Positions 47,082 through 60,364 of a stretch of DNA of 64,000 nucleotides are shown piece after piece. Made by a program: the position numbers and the translations under genes. The stretch is taken from contig CM057826.1 of the NCBI GenBank assembly GCA_030068075.1, positions 64,267,312-64,331,311 on the forward strand, given 5' to 3'. Under the pieces are notes generated by a model. The model was not told the DNA's origin, did no database searches, and saw only the letters and a program-made list of their open reading frames with translations. Every line of letters begins with the position of its first letter. Position 1 is the stretch's first letter. Source of the stretch: Paguma larvata (lineage: Eukaryota; Chordata; Mammalia; Carnivora; Viverridae).

Positions 47082-47300
47082 GGGGAGCCTGGGTGGCTCT
47101 TTCGGTTAAGCGTCTGACTCTTGATTTTGGCTCAGGTCGTGATCTCACGGTTCATGCGATTGAGCCCTGCATTGGGCTCTGCACTGACAGCTTGGAGCCT
47201 ACTTGGGATTCTTTCTTTCTCTCTCTCTCTCTGCCCCTCCCCTGCTCACGTGCACACATGCTCTCCTTCTCTCTCAAAATAAATAAATAAACACTAAAAG
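47082..47300 (+). mobile_element. CAN-SINE with 18-bp target site duplication
   Basis: ATAACATCTAAGATGACA (47064-47081) and ATAACATCTAAGGTCACA (47301-47318) flank it, with two mismatches. It has the full head, CT-rich region and AAATAAATAAA tail. Confidence 0.95.
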
Positions 47301-47499
47301 ATAACATCTAAGGTCACAAAAGCCTCATTTCCCCCTTAGTGTCTCAGCTTATATCTTCATCTCCGTCCTCCTTTTTAATCTATCATATTATTTTTCCTCA
47401 GTTTTTTTTCTTTTCTTAGCTTCTCTCCAATCTTTCCTCCTTTCTTCTGTCTTCTCTGAGTTATGCCTCTACTTAAGCCAGGGAAGTGTCACAAGAAAC

Positions 47500-47645
47500 C
47501 CCAAGGATGTGGGTCAGGGTCTTGGTTCTGTCATGTACCAGTATTTGACCTTGGGCAACTCTTTAAACCAATTTAAATCTGAGTTTTCTCATCTTAAAGT
47601 GGGTGTATACTGGTCTTCGTTGTTGAATGGGTCACTGTAAAGATA
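47500..47645 (+). mobile_element. MIR fragment
   Basis: 'GACCTTGGGCAACTCTTTAA' and 'GAGTTTTCTCATCTTAAAGT' match the forward MIR core. Confidence 0.75.
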
Positions 47646-48799
47646 AATGCAATCTAGGAAACGAGAGAGTTTGATGGTGGAACCATGTAGTTTGATATCT
47701 GACCTTTGAAGTTATGGCCTCTTCTTTGCCTGTCTCTGCTCTCCTCCACCCCTTTTCCAGATTTTCCCACTTTTCTTTTGTTCCATATTCCTTTCTCCCA
47801 CTTTCCCTACCTTTATGCATTTGGTTATTTTAAGTCCAGACCTTCTTACCTCTGATTCATCAGTAGGTCTTAGTAGGTGTTAGGTGTCTGTGTTTCCAAG
47901 TGTACAGTTTTCTGGCGTTAGGGTCTGTAGCTTTTATCAGATTCTTAAGAGTGTGTCTTTGTGAGCCCCAAACAGTTATAGAGTGGTCATTATGATCTAA
48001 ATAGTGAAAGATAGGTTGATGACTGGAAAATGAAATTGGTACTTTAATTCACTGGTAGGATTAAAAACTAAAATGTTTAAGTTTTCCTTAGAGATTACTT
48101 ACTTTGCTCTACTGATTTATGAAACAGTTGGTCTAAGTTTATCAAATTGGGAAGCTACCAAGTACCAGGCAGTAGGAAGCTAATGATCTACGAGGATATT
48201 AGATCATATTTGTTTTCATGAGTTAGAATTTTGAATCTTGCACCTGAGATCAGAAGGCGTAGCCGGCCTGTCTCTATAGGTTTAAGCCGATGGGCCTTGC
48301 TCTGGACTTGCCCAGGATGTATGTTGAAGGAGAACCCAGGAAGTAGACTTACCAGAGTAAACCTTTCACAAACCAGCTTTCCCTTAAAATACCTCGAGCT
48401 TAATAAAATATCCTTCACATTCAAAGAACCCAGTCTACAAAATATCCTTTGTGCTATTATTGATGAAAATCAGCAGTCCTTTGAGCATTCACTGGGGAGC
48501 ATCTGCGGATTACTTAGTCATTAGCTTTGATGTGTTGCTAGGGTTTTAGGATTTTGAGGTGGGAGATTTGAAGGGGGTAGGGTCAGTGATGGAGAAATTG
48601 TCTGGTGGCTTTTGCATAAGCATAAAAGTGGTAGTAACTCTGGAGCCTGGAAAGGATTTAAAGAGCAAGAGAAATGGGTAATTTGGCAACAGAAGTCCAT
48701 TTGGGCATGTCCCTATCTTTATCCTGGGACACGTGCATCAACACACGAGTTATATATGTGAGGCCTGCGTGTGTGTGTGCTCTGTGGAGCCCAGAGCAA

Positions 48800-48965
48800 A
48801 GAAGTAGGGAGCCTGTGTTAGGATTCGACCCTACTTGCAAGAGCTCTGTGACTAGTCGCTGGTTACTTTACTCTGCGAATCTTGGTTTTCCCACACACAA
48901 AGTGAAATAATGCCTGCCCTGCATACCTCACAAGAGGTTTGTAAAGATCCTTTCTACATTAAAAA
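48800..48965 (+). mobile_element. MIR fragment
   Basis: 'CTTGGTTTTCCCACACACAA' followed by 'AGTGAAATAATGCCTGCCC' and 'CACAAGAGGTTTGTAAAGAT' fit a diverged forward MIR. Confidence 0.6.
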
Positions 48966-49244
48966 GGAGAAAATGCCCCGTGTACATACGCAGATACTAT
49001 TAGGTTAATGAGAACATTTAGCACTGTTCAGTTTTATCCGAAGCCCCTGATATATCTGTAAAATGGGACCCTTTAACAAGAGAAGTTGGTGTTTCTAACA
49101 GATTCATTTTACTACAAATGTTGTTAGAATTTCTTCTTGCCTTTTAGATGTCTTTAGAGTCTGTATTTGAATAATAGGTTAAAATAGTTTTAAATATTAA
49201 ATATATTCCATTAAGTCTTTTATATTATTGTTTAAAAAAAAAGA

Positions 49245-49437
49245 GAGGCACTAGGATGGCTTAGTCTGTTGAGCTTCCGACTCAGGTCATGGCTCATGTG
49301 GTTCGTGAGTTTGAGCCCTGCATCAGGCTCTCTGCTGTCAGCCTGCTTTGGATCCTCTGTCCCTCTCTCTCTCTCTGCCCTTTACTCACTCACACTTTCT
49401 CTCCCTCAAAAATAAACATTTAAAAAACTTTAAAAAG
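49245..49437 (+). mobile_element. CAN-SINE with internal deletion
   Basis: Head 'GGCACTAGGATGGCTTAGTC' and tail 'AAAAATAAACATTTAAAAAA'. It lacks part of the segment between the head and the 'CAGGTCATGGCTCATG' box. Confidence 0.88.
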
Positions 49438-50439
49438 AAAAATTTTTTAAAAAGGGAAAAGAAACTGTCTTCTGTGGCACTGTGACTAACAGGGATGATT
49501 CTTCTGAGTAGGGAAAATATAGAGGATGAAGATTTTGGTAGGGTTTTCTTGTTCTTAGAGTCATTAAAAAAAACTTTATTATCTTTGTGCCCAAGGAAAA
49601 AGATGAATTTTGAATGATAACAAGCTTAAACCAGTGGGTATTTTTTTCCCCCATAGCTGGAAAATACGTTTCCTTGTAAGCATTCCCTATTGCCCTGTCC
49701 CCGACTTAGGGAGGGGCTGCAAACAAGGTAAAAATTGTGGGTATGGAGAGGGCAGTTCATGCAAAACCGATAAAAACAGTGCTCACCCTGGTACAGACTG
49801 TAAGGGTTACTGATTTCCACTTTAGTAAGTCCTATCGAGATTTATGTATTTGATACGGACAATTTAGGGCTTCCAGGGCATAATCAAAGTTGACAGAGCT
49901 GACTCTGGTAGTACAAAGCTATAGCAACCGAGGAATGCTGTCAGATTACTGAGCAAGGGCAAAGCAGGTTGCAAAATTATGAAAACAGAAAGAATTTGAA
50001 AGGGAAATTGCACCAAAGTAGCTCATTTTTGTAGGGAGAGCAGAAGGAATAAGTGAAAGAGACAGAAACACCTTTAAGGGCAAATAAGAATAATATATTG
50101 ATGGTAGGAGGAGGTTGGGAAAAGCAAATGAATTTTTTGCTTGCTGGTCTTTGGGGAGTATGTCGACAGATGCCTGGAACCAGCATAAATTTCCCAAGGG
50201 AAGAAATATTACTGAAAAAATAGATGAAGATTGGTTTATAGCAGGTGATCCAAAAATGAATGAGTTGATGAAAAACACAAGTCCGCCATCGCTTGGGACC
50301 TACAGGCTTAGTATTAGCAATGGAGTGGCCATATGAAGCAATTGTCTGGACAGTTGTGCTGTAGCTGAAGAATGGAGGTTTGTTTCAGTGTGTCTGACTG
50401 GCTTGGAAATAAAACACAAATAGAGAAAACATAGAGTTT

Positions 50440-50555
50440 TAAAGCTGGAAATAGGACCTTTGCAATAATTTGGTAGGTGAAGAAGCTGAGAGTTGACTGG
50501 AGATAAGCAGTTTGCCCAGAGCTGGGATGAGGCTGACCTCAGGAGCACCCTGTCT
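50440..50555 (-). mobile_element. MIR-like fragment
   Basis: 'GTGAAGAAGCTGAGAGTTGA' and 'AGCAGTTTGCCCAGAGCTGG' weakly match the reverse MIR core. Confidence 0.45.
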
Positions 50556-51191
50556 TGCTTGTGTCATTTTGAAGCTTCATTATACATTTGCTCCACGGGC
50601 TTTCACAGGTTCAGAATTAAACGTGGTTTTTATTCCAGTGAATGAGAAGTGAATTAAGAACTAGAATAAAGGAAGGTCCTATTTGGAACAAAACTCTTCA
50701 AGTAAAGGTAGGGGGCAAAGTGAGACCCATGGGGTTTGTGTAAGAATTCATTTGATAATGTGAAGAATTTGGTAGAAGAGGGGGAACTATAATTGGGAAG
50801 TAGGAAAGAAGAGACTAGAATAGTCATTATCTTCATTATTGTTATCAAGTGATTATATGGCATTTCATCTTCAAAACCTTTTGCAGACTTTAATTGTCAA
50901 GTGCAGTCATAATCTAAATTGCGTAGATTGTCTGGAAGTTTGGCAAGACAGGTAGGAAATATATTAGAATTCTCTTATTCCGAAACATTGTTGGAATATA
51001 CTTTATTCTAAAGCAATGGTCTCCCTTAAATATTAATTAAAAAATGAAAGCCTTGTTATGATAAGTCTTCCTAATCCAGCTGTTAACTCTCCTTACTTAT
51101 GAATGAGGAGATAGACAAAATATGATGAATGTAGTTATTACCTCGGAGAGTACATGAAAGAAACACTTAATACTTTTGAGGTTCACTTTTA

Positions 51192-51402
51192 TTTTTTTAT
51201 TATTTGTTAAATATTTTTTTTTGAGAGAGAGAGAGAAACAGAGCACCAGCGGGGTGGGGGGTGCAGAAACAGAGAGGGAGACACAGAATCTGAAACAGGC
51301 CCCAGGCTCTAATGCAGGGCTTGAACTCGGAAACCAGGAATGGTGAGATCATGATCTGAGCTGAAGTCGGATGCTTAACCGACTGAGCTGCTCAGGCGCC
51401 CC
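51192..51402 (-). mobile_element. CAN-SINE with perfect 15-bp target site duplication
   Basis: TGAGGTTCACTTTTA at 51177-51191 and 51403-51417 flanks a full reverse copy ending 'CTCAGGCGCCCC'. Confidence 0.95.
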
Positions 51403-52429
51403 TGAGGTTCACTTTTAAATGCAACATCTGAAAATGAATAAATCTACAGTGGACTTCTTTTTCCCCCTTGAGACTCTAATGACTATCTGTCCTATAAGTG
51501 TACATTTTGACTTTTTAAAAGATTATGTTGATGCAGTGTTTGTGGTGATTGTATTCTTCAAAATATAAATTTCTACATCAAAATTAAAATATAGCAGGAG
51601 AGGAGCAAAAAAGCAACACTGGTATATCCTATACCTAGCGATAAATGGGACGAGCCAGAATCATAGGGGGTGTCTTTTACCCAACTATTTTTTTATTCTC
51701 TTATGCGCAAAATAGTTCACTCTTGCCTTTTAAGGATTGAGCATTATAATATTCTTGCTTCCAAGGGCTAGAAATTTTCCTTTCCACATTGCACCTGTGT
51801 TTTCTGGAGCACTTCAGGGATGGAAGAGATGACACTTTCATTCTTGTAATGAGGCACCATTAACCAGAGACCTTTTGTAAGGGTGTAATTTCAAACTTCA
51901 TTACAGACTTAGGCAGCCACACAACCCCATTACTTGGGAAAATGTGCTTCTGTCGTGACTCTCCAATGAGCCTTACATTTTTAATGTACCTTGTTAGAAT
52001 ATTTATGAGATAGTATCACCAGTAGAGGGCATCTGTCTCTGAAACATGTGAATGTTACCAGACAGGATTTCACTGCCCTCACTTTAGAGTCTTCTAATAG
52101 AAAAACAGAAGTTATAGGTACATGCCATAGTCTGAAATTCTTTCTGACTTAGTTTTCATTACTAGCAAGGTATTGGGACTATGTGTGGTCATGTCTTAGT
52201 TTTATTTTATTTTTTTAATTATCAGAGTAAAGTCTCAATATGAAAGTAGCCAGCTAAAAGTCCACACTGGAAGAGAATGAGAGTATAGTAATTGTGCTTC
52301 CTTTTAAATGTCTCTGCTCTGGGTAAAGTATGTTTGCCATGCTGGTAAGGTTGACCTCTGAAAAATATTAAAAGATGCTGACTTCCTGATGAAAAAAATT
52401 TAACATTGTGAAATTTAGCCTGCCTGTGA

Positions 52430-52515
52430 ACTGTGCAGCGAGTTGGCTCAGAATAGAAGCTGTGGTGTGAAAGATTCCAGAGTTAGGAGTTAGGAGACCT
52501 GGGTTTTATGTGTTT
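52430..52515 (+). mobile_element. MIR-like fragment
   Basis: 'TCCAGAGTTAGGAGTTAGGA' and 'GACCTGGGTTTTA' resemble the 5' part of a forward MIR. Confidence 0.4.
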
Positions 52516-52833
52516 TTCTGGGCAGTTTGAGGTGTGGGTTCCTGTGGGAGGGGCGGTGGTAACTCCTGCCGGCCTGACATCTTCTCATTGCCTGTCTCTT
52601 CCTAACTCTGGTCTCTCATGTCCTGGGAGTGTCCAAGGACTGCTCTCCCCACCAGACTGTCACATGATAACATAGAATGGCTCAGAGATTGTAGGTTTTG
52701 GCTATGAAAATGCATATACGTGTGTGTATGTATATGCATGTGGCATTTTCAAGTGGGAATGTTTGTTTCAAAAAAGACTAATAATTATCACCTCAAGTAG
52801 TATACCTTCTCATATTTTTCTTTGGATCTAATA

Positions 52834-53028
52834 TTTTTTTAATGTTTATTTATTTAGAGAGAGAGAAAGACAGAGCAGGGGAGGGGCAGAGAGAGAGAGG
52901 GGAGAGAGGATCCCAAGCAGGCCTCACACTTTTAGTGCAGAGCCCAACACAGGGCTCGAGCTCACTACCTCTGAGATCATCAAAATCAAGGGGCAGATGC
53001 TTAACCGACTGAGCCACCCAGGAGCCCC
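52834..53028 (-). mobile_element. CAN-SINE
   Basis: Reverse copy from 'TTTTTTTAATGTTTATTTAT' to 'GAGCCACCCAGGAGCCCC'. The usual 'GATCATGACCTGAG' box is partly deleted, leaving 'TGAGATCATCAAAATCAAGG'. Confidence 0.9.
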
Positions 53029-53931
53029 TAGATATTTCTAACACTAAGGTCTATGGCAATGTATATTCAATTTTATTTCCTCTGTAAGAGAGAGAACTAT
53101 GTTTCTGAATCTGAAACATGCCATTGCTGTATCCTGTTAATTTTCACAAAACAGCCTATTAGAAATGAAAGCTTTAGTGAGGAAACAGTTCAAAGGCTTA
53201 AAGTGTGTTACACCTAATTTTTTACCTAACACAATTTCTCTTTAATCTAGACAGATTTAAATAGTTTCTTCTTTATAAGGTACTGTACTTTTTAACTTGA
53301 ATTTGCTTACATTGTCTTTAACTTATTTGTGAAATGAGTATTTGTCACCCGTCCACTGATTTGCATTTATAAGCCAATCTAGATATCCACCCCACAGTCA
53401 GTACTTCAGTGCTGTTCTCAGGGCAACCAAAAGACATCTGTTGAGAGAGAGAAATGTCTCCAGACTTGTCTGTCTGTTCTTCTTCTACTTTTTTTTTTTT
53501 TTGAAGCAGTTATGCTCATGTAGTCACAGTTTTGTTATGATGACCTTACAATTCCATGCTGTTTCTGTAGTCAAATCTTAAATATGTTTAAATGAGTTTT
53601 TTGTTTGACGTGCCTATTTCTTACCAGCTTTTAAGCCAAAGAAAGAAGTTTGAAACTAATACATACTTACATATTTATGTATAAATATTCTAACATACTT
53701 ATGTATGTGTGTATATGCTTATCTACTTATGGATATAGTAATCCAGTTAATACATCTTAGCGTTAAGTGATTTTAATAAAACTGTTCCTTGAATAACTTT
53801 TCCTTTCTTAGTAATTTTTCAATAACTAATTTGATAACTTCTTAACTTTTAAAAGCAAGTTTAAAACGAACCAAAAAAAGAGCACCACATGGGTGGATAT
53901 TAACCTTGAGATGAATGGTCTTTCTTTTCAG

Positions 53932-54051
53932 AATACGGCAGGAGAATGATATGGTCGATTCAGCGCCTCAGTGGGAAGCTGTATTAAGGAGACAAAAGGA
54001 AAAAAATCAGGCGGACCCCAACAACAGACGATCCAGACATAGATCTCGCTC
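53932..54051 (+). CDS. Exon E7 of unidentified Ser/Arg-rich protein
   Basis: A 120-bp (40-codon) exon, phase 2 at both ends. The acceptor 'GGTCTTTCTTTTCAG' is strong and the donor is 'CGCTC|gtatgt'. It encodes '[20 protein letters not shown]' then '[18 protein letters not shown]'. The first half could form a short amphipathic helix ([17 protein letters not shown]); the end is SR-like. It is the last exon I can support in the window. The open end is TC|, so the next exon completes a serine codon. The protein remains unidentified. Confidence 0.83.
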
Positions 54052-57000
54052 GTATGTGGATTCTTTCTATAGCTTTATTCAAAAACGCTGAGCGTGAAGT
54101 AGTGTGCAGATTCTTGGGCAGATTGGGCTCTCTTTGAGGTCTAAAATGATTGTAGTTCAACCAGGATTGCTCCATTGTTTGTCTGTCATATTTACCTTCT
54201 TGTGTTTGTGGCCTTCATTAACTGTATCTGTAGCCATAGAAGTTGGAGCAGTGCCAAAACAGAATGTCAAAAACGAGGCTATCAAACTATGTTTTCTTTT
54301 GTTTTGTTTTGTTTTTAAACAAAGCATACATTCAACCGAGTAAGTAAGCATAGTCTTTGTTCCGGAGCCTGGCTGTTGGTGAGGTACCTGCTGCTTCTCT
54401 CAACTGGAGTCTGCAGAATTTTCTGAAGTCGTATTTGAGATTGAACCAGATGTGAATAGCTTCCTATTAAATTACCATTTGTGAGCAGTAGTCAGTGAGT
54501 GATTCATTATACCCCAATGTTGGGATTTACTTGCTCCTTCTGTTGCTAGGCAATGCCATGTGTGAGCACAATTACCCCGTAATGATGAGATTGCCAGTCC
54601 CCCAAATTAATTTTCTTTTGAGCTGATAAAATTTCTGTGTTTTTTTTTAGATGTGTGCATCATCCATATTTAGATACCCCCTTCCACACCCCCCTTCTCA
54701 AAGCTTACCTTTTAAAAGTGAGCTGGGACTAACTACCCATCCCTTTGTGATCCTTGGTGGTTAGATGTCTGGTGTTGCTTACTCGTGGAAGGAGGGATGA
54801 GTATCTCAGGGTGGTGGAGGGATGCCAGGGAGTGGATGCAGAGACATGCTGTGGGTAAGTGAGGGCCTCCAAGGGAGCCAGGTAGAAGGGTGCAACTCAA
54901 GTTAACAGAAGCCAGGAGAGGACTCTGGACAATACACCCCAGAACCCTGTGTGACCCTAAGGGATGCTTCTTAGTCTTAGATGCTAACTTTAATTAGAAG
55001 TTATCCTGGAGTGTCTTTTTGTTTTTATTGGCAGTACGTCATAATGAGTGATGTCTGCTTCGTTCGTAATAGGAAATTTGCAAGTCGTCACCATGCAGTG
55101 TACCACTCCCTTATAGACTTATTCATTGCTCCATAATGTTTTTGTTCTGGAACCTAATTAAAATGTTCAGTTCAAAGCAGAAGTTAATAAAAAGTTTGCT
55201 TTGTCTTGGGTACTACCTTTCCCCAGTTCCGTTATAAAAGAGAGGGTTAGAACTAGAAGAATCAAGACCTCATTGTTGACAGTTCACCAAAAAGCACAGA
55301 GTCCCCAAGATCAGGATGCAACATACTCCTGGGTAAATCTTTTGCAATCATGCTTTTACCTTTCCTTGTGGATTCTTCTTCTGTGAGGCACTTATTATAC
55401 GCGAGGTTTGGAGACTTGGCATTAAATCCTAAAAACATATTTAGTTTTTCTAATAATTTCTGAAACATTCTAAATTCAATTAAATGCCAGTAGTAAATTT
55501 CATTTATTAAAAAGGGAAAAGTAAAATAAAATCGGGAAAAATTTTATGTATCAGTTTTGAAGAGGTCAAAAAACATTACTTGAGGATATTTAAAATTTTT
55601 GAGTAATAGTCTATTGTATGATTATACCACAATTTGTTTATCCATCCTTCTCTTGACTGACATATGGATTGTTTCCAGTTTTTGCTATTATGTTATAAGT
55701 TGCTATAGACATTCATACCTGTGTATCCCTGGAGTATGTTATCTTATGCCTAAAGTGGGATTAATATCTAAGTGGAATTGTTGGATTAGAGGATATTTCT
55801 AACCATGTAATATGTAATAATAACTACCACAGTGATTTCCAAGGAGGCTGTATCATTTTACACCCCTACTAACAATGTAGGAGAGTTCGAATTCTGCCCC
55901 CATCTTGCCGATACTTAGTTTTGTCTTATTAGTCTTAGCTAGTCTACATGGCTTGAAGTGGTAACCCATGATGGTTTCGATTAACATTTGTCTGATGATT
56001 AATGATGTTAACCACGTTTTCCTGTGCTTTTTGGTTATTCATATATCTTCATTTTTAAAGTGTTGAAGTTTTTGCCATTTTAATTGGATTAAAATTAAGG
56101 ACTTAATAAAGGATTAATTAAGGATTGTTTCCTTTTTATTATTCATATGTAGGGTTCTTTATGTAGTCTGGATATAAGTTCTTTTTCAGATACGTGTATG
56201 GTGTATATTTTCTTCCTGGCTGTGGTTTCCTTTTTCATGTTCTTAATGTTGTTTTTTGATAAGCAGACTTTTTAAATTTCAGTGAAGACCCATTTTGTTA
56301 TAATTTATTGTTAAGTCTATTTTACATCTTAAGGAATATTGACCTAGCCCAAAGTCACAAAGATGTTCTCATATCTTTTTCTAGCAGGTTTATAGATTTG
56401 CTTTTATATTTAGGTCTGTCATCCATCTAGAATTAATTGTCCAGTATGTGTGAGGTAGAGGTAGATATTGAGAAGTTTTTTTTCCAGATGCTTATGCGCT
56501 ATTCCAGTGCCATTTGTTAAAAAGACTATCTTCATTGAAATGCCTTGGGGCCCTAGTTGAAAATCAATTGACTGCTTATATGTGGGCCAATTGTATTTCA
56601 TTCATCTGGTTGTCTAACCCTAAGCTACCAAGTTGGCTTGGTTACTGTGGCTTTATAGTAAGACTTGAATCAGGTAGTGTAAATTCTCTATTTTTTTTGG
56701 GGGGGATCACTTTAGCTATTTTGGGCCTTTTGCAGTTCTATGTGAGTTTATGAATCAGCTTGTTAGATTCTACCAGAAAAAAAAATAGACTTTAGGCTTA
56801 TGTTGAATCTATAGGTCAGTTTGGAGAAAATTCTTAATTCTTATTTAAGTCTCTTAACTTGCAGCAGTGTTTCTTGGATTTCAGGACAGAGTTATTGCAT
56901 TTATTTTGTTAAATTTAATCCTAAATGTTTAATATTTTTAATGGTACTCAACTGTACTTTAAAAAATGTTATTCTCCAATTGTTGATTAGTAGATAAGAA

Positions 57001-58182
57001 CACAAATTATTTTTTAATATTAATACTGTATCTTGCCATCCTGCAACCTTTTTAAATTGATTTCTTATCTCCAGAAGCTTTTTTAAAATTTCTTAGAATT
57101 TTCCACATTTATATCCTATTGTTTGTGACCAGAGACTACTTTCCTTTATTTCTTTTTTTTTCTTTTTATTTCCATTTTTTCCTCATTGCACTGGCTAGAT
57201 CTTCCAGTATAGTGTTGTATTACAATTTTGAAAAGAAGTGGTAAGAAAGGAGACCTCCTTGGCTTGTTCTTTTTCTTAGAGAGGAAACATTCAATATGTT
57301 ACATTAAGTATGATGCTAGCTGTAAGACTGAGGAAGATCCATTCTGTTTCTAGTGTAACAGTTTTTTTTTTATCATGAGTGAGTTTTGAATTTTGTTATA
57401 AGCTTTTTCTGCATCTGAGATGACTATATATGGGTTTTCTTCTTTATGCTCTTAGTGGGAGAATTACAGTGATTCAGTTTTGAATGATACATCCTTGCAT
57501 TCCTGAGATAATCCCTCAGGGTCCTGACGTATAATCTTTTCTGTATATTGTTGGATTCTATTTGATACTATTTTGTTAAGAAATACTGGTCTATAATTTT
57601 CTTGTAGCGTCTTGGTCATGTTTTTGGTAATGGGGTTTTACTTACTCGTCATTTAAAATAATTTGGGAAGCGTTCTCTTTTTCTTCATTTTCTGAAAGAG
57701 TAAAGTAAAAAATTAGCATTATTCCTTCCTTAAGCATTCTGTAAACAGAGTTACACTTGATATAACTCACCAGTAAAATCATGTCTGTCTGGAATTTTCT
57801 TTGTGGAAAGTTTCAAATTATAAACTTGATTTCTTAAACAGATAGTGATTGATTGGGCTATTCAGGTTTTTTACTTGTTTTTTGTGGGTTTGAGTAGTAT
57901 ATGTTTTAAAGAGCATTTGTTCATTTTATCTAAATTATTGAGTCTTCTAGCAAAAATTTGTTTATAATAATTCCTTAGTATCTTTTTAACATCTGTTGTG
58001 ATATCACCTCTTTTATTCCTGATGTTGATTATTTTTGTTTTCTATTAATTTTTCCTTTAATCTATATTTTCAGAGAACTAACTTCGGGTTTGTTTGATTT
58101 TCTTTGTTGTCTATTTCATTGATTTCCACTCTTTATTATTTCCTTCTATTAAGGTGACGGAAATTTTAAACCTTTCTCCTTT

Positions 58183-58391
58183 ATTTTTTAATGTTTTTTA
58201 TTTATTTTTGAGAGAGACAGAGTGCAAGTGGGAGAGGGGCAGAGAGAGAGGGAGACACAGAATCTGAAACAGGCTCCAGGTTCTGAGCTGTCAGCACAGA
58301 GCCTGATGCGAGGCTCAAACTCATGAACCGTGAGATCATGACCTGAGCTTAAGTTGGTAGCTTAACCAACTGAGCCACCTAGGCACCCCGC
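58183..58391 (-). mobile_element. CAN-SINE with 15-bp target site duplication
   Basis: AAACCTTTCTCCTTT (58168-58182) and AAATCTTTCTCCTTT (58392-58406) flank it, with one mismatch. Full reverse copy. Confidence 0.95.
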
Positions 58392-58625
58392 AAATCTTTC
58401 TCCTTTTTAAATATAGGTAAAAAGTTACAGATTTCCCTTCAAGCCCTGTAGTTTTAACTATATCTCACATATTTTGATAAGTGTTTTCATTATCATGTAG
58501 TTCAAAATAATTTTTATTTTCTCTTGTGATTTCTTTGATGGTGGACTTTTTTTTAGTAGTGTGTTGATTAATTTCCAAATATTAGGGGTTTTTCTAGATA
58601 TCTCGTTATTATTGGTTGCTTTTTA

Positions 58626-58816
58626 AAAAATGTTTATTTTTGAGAGAGAGAGAGAGAGAGAGCGGGGGAGGGGCAGAGAGAGAGGGACAGAGTATCTGAA
58701 GTAGACTTTGTGCTGACAGCAGGCAGCCCAATTTGGGGCTTGAACTCATGAGCTGTGAGATCATGACCTGAGCTGAAGTTTGGAAGCTTAACCGACTGAG
58801 CCACCCAGGTCGTGCC
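58626..58816 (-). mobile_element. CAN-SINE
   Basis: Reverse copy with a (GA)n run at about 58641-58660 and 'GAGCCACCCAGGTCGTGCC' in place of the usual GCACCCC end. Confidence 0.92.
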
Positions 58817-59117
58817 TGTATTGATTTCTCATTTAATTCCATTGTGATAAAATAATCTGTAAGATTTTAATCCCTTGAAATTTATTGAGACTTGTTTTAT
58901 GACCTAGCATATGATGATGAATGATCTGATGGACTTGGAAAGAATGAGTATTCTCAGTCATTGGGTGTAGTCTATAAATGTCAAGTATAGTTAGCTGATG
59001 GTATTCGGATGGCCTATAACTTTTCCAAATTCTTCGTTTACTCTTCAGTCACTGAGTGAGAGGGATGTTAAAATTTCCAGTAATGATTATGAATTTATCT
59101 GTTTTAATTCTATCAGG

Positions 59118-59299
59118 TTTTTTTTAAGTCTTTTTATTTATTTTGAGAGGGGGTGCCGGGGAAACCCAAGCGGGGGAGGGGCAGAGAGAAGGGGAGAGAG
59201 ATTCCCAGGCAGGCTCAATCTCACCCAACTACAGGAGCTCATGACCCCAGCCAAAATAAAGAATGGGAAGGTTAACCAACTGAACCACCCAGGAACCCC
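59118..59299 (-). mobile_element. CAN-SINE
   Basis: Reverse copy ending 'GAACCACCCAGGAACCCC'. TTCTATCAGGTTTTT upstream and TTCTGTCAGTTTTT downstream look like an imperfect target duplication. Confidence 0.9.
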
Positions 59300-59557
59300 A
59301 GTTCTGTCAGTTTTTGCTTCAAGTTGTTTCAAAGCTCTGGTATATTTACAATTTCTTTTTTGTCTTCCTGAGGAATTAACACTTTTATTATAGTGAAATG
59401 TCTTCTTTATGCTAGTAATACTCTTTTCCCTATGTCCACTACACACAGATACACAAACTCTTATGTGTGTATATATATAACCATTACAAATCTTTTTCAT
59501 GCTCACAGTTAGAATGTTATATACTTGTAATTCTTTTATTTTAAGTCAAAGTATGTC

Positions 59558-59585
59558 GTTGGTTTTTTTGTTTGTTTTTGTTTTT

Positions 59586-59623
<38 letters not shown>

Positions 59624-59791
59624 CAGAGAGAATATGCGGAAGCAGAGGATGGGTCGTGGGAGAGGGAAAGAAAATGTTAAGCAGGCTCTGCACGCAGGGC
59701 GGAGTTCATCACACTCAATCTCATGCCTGTGAGATGATCTGAGCCTAAATCAAGAGTTGGTCACTTAACTGACTGAGCCACCAGGTGCCGC
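59558..59791 (-). mobile_element. CAN-SINE with long GA tract and target duplication
   Basis: CAAAGTATGTC at 59547-59557 and 59792-59802 flanks it. It carries a long (GA)n stretch (about 59585-59622). Confidence 0.93.
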
Positions 59792-60364
59792 CAAAGTATG
59801 TCTCTATATTTAGAGTCCATCTTTTGATTGCTTGTAGATAGCATATGGTTGGTCTTTTTTCCTTTTCTTTTTTGATCAAGTCTGACCATCTCTACCTTTT
59901 AACTTGAATGTTAGTATATTTACAGTTAATGTAATTATTAATACATTAATAGTATTGTATTTCCCATCTTGCTCTTTTTCCTATTTGTTTGTTTTGGTTT
60001 GTTCCTCCTTTCCTATTATATTTTGTGTTAAATTAATATTGTGGTACTCCATTTTACTTTTAATTAACATCTTCCCTATACTTACTATTTTTTTCCTTAG
60101 TGGTTTCTCCATGACTTAGAGTATGGTTCTTTAATTTATCATAATGTATTTAGAATTAATATAATATTTTATATAAAATGCATGTAAAATTTTATGTAAT
60201 ATATTATGTAAAATTTAGAAAAATATAGCTGCATTTATTCCCTCTCTTTTTCCTTTGTGCTATTCGCATATATTTTATTTTTGCATGTTAATAGCCCATA
60301 TTATGATGTTATTATCTTTGCTTAAACAGTTTGGTTGTTTTTAAAAGAAATCAAGAGGAAAAAA

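Larger units (their letters stand above)
43366..53931 (+). other. Intron between E6 and E7 (10.6 kb)
   Basis: It contains MER5A, several MIRs and six CAN-SINEs. Unannotated stretches (43366-44034, 45041-46448, 47646-48799, 49438-50439, 50556-51176, 51418-52429, 53029-53931) show no supported feature. The longest open frame outside repeats (45911-46327, + strand) is discussed among the rejected items. Confidence 0.65.

Noticed and set aside
48231..48524. 97-codon open frame on the + strand
   Set aside because: There is no exon phase match or splice context, and the other strand is open as well.
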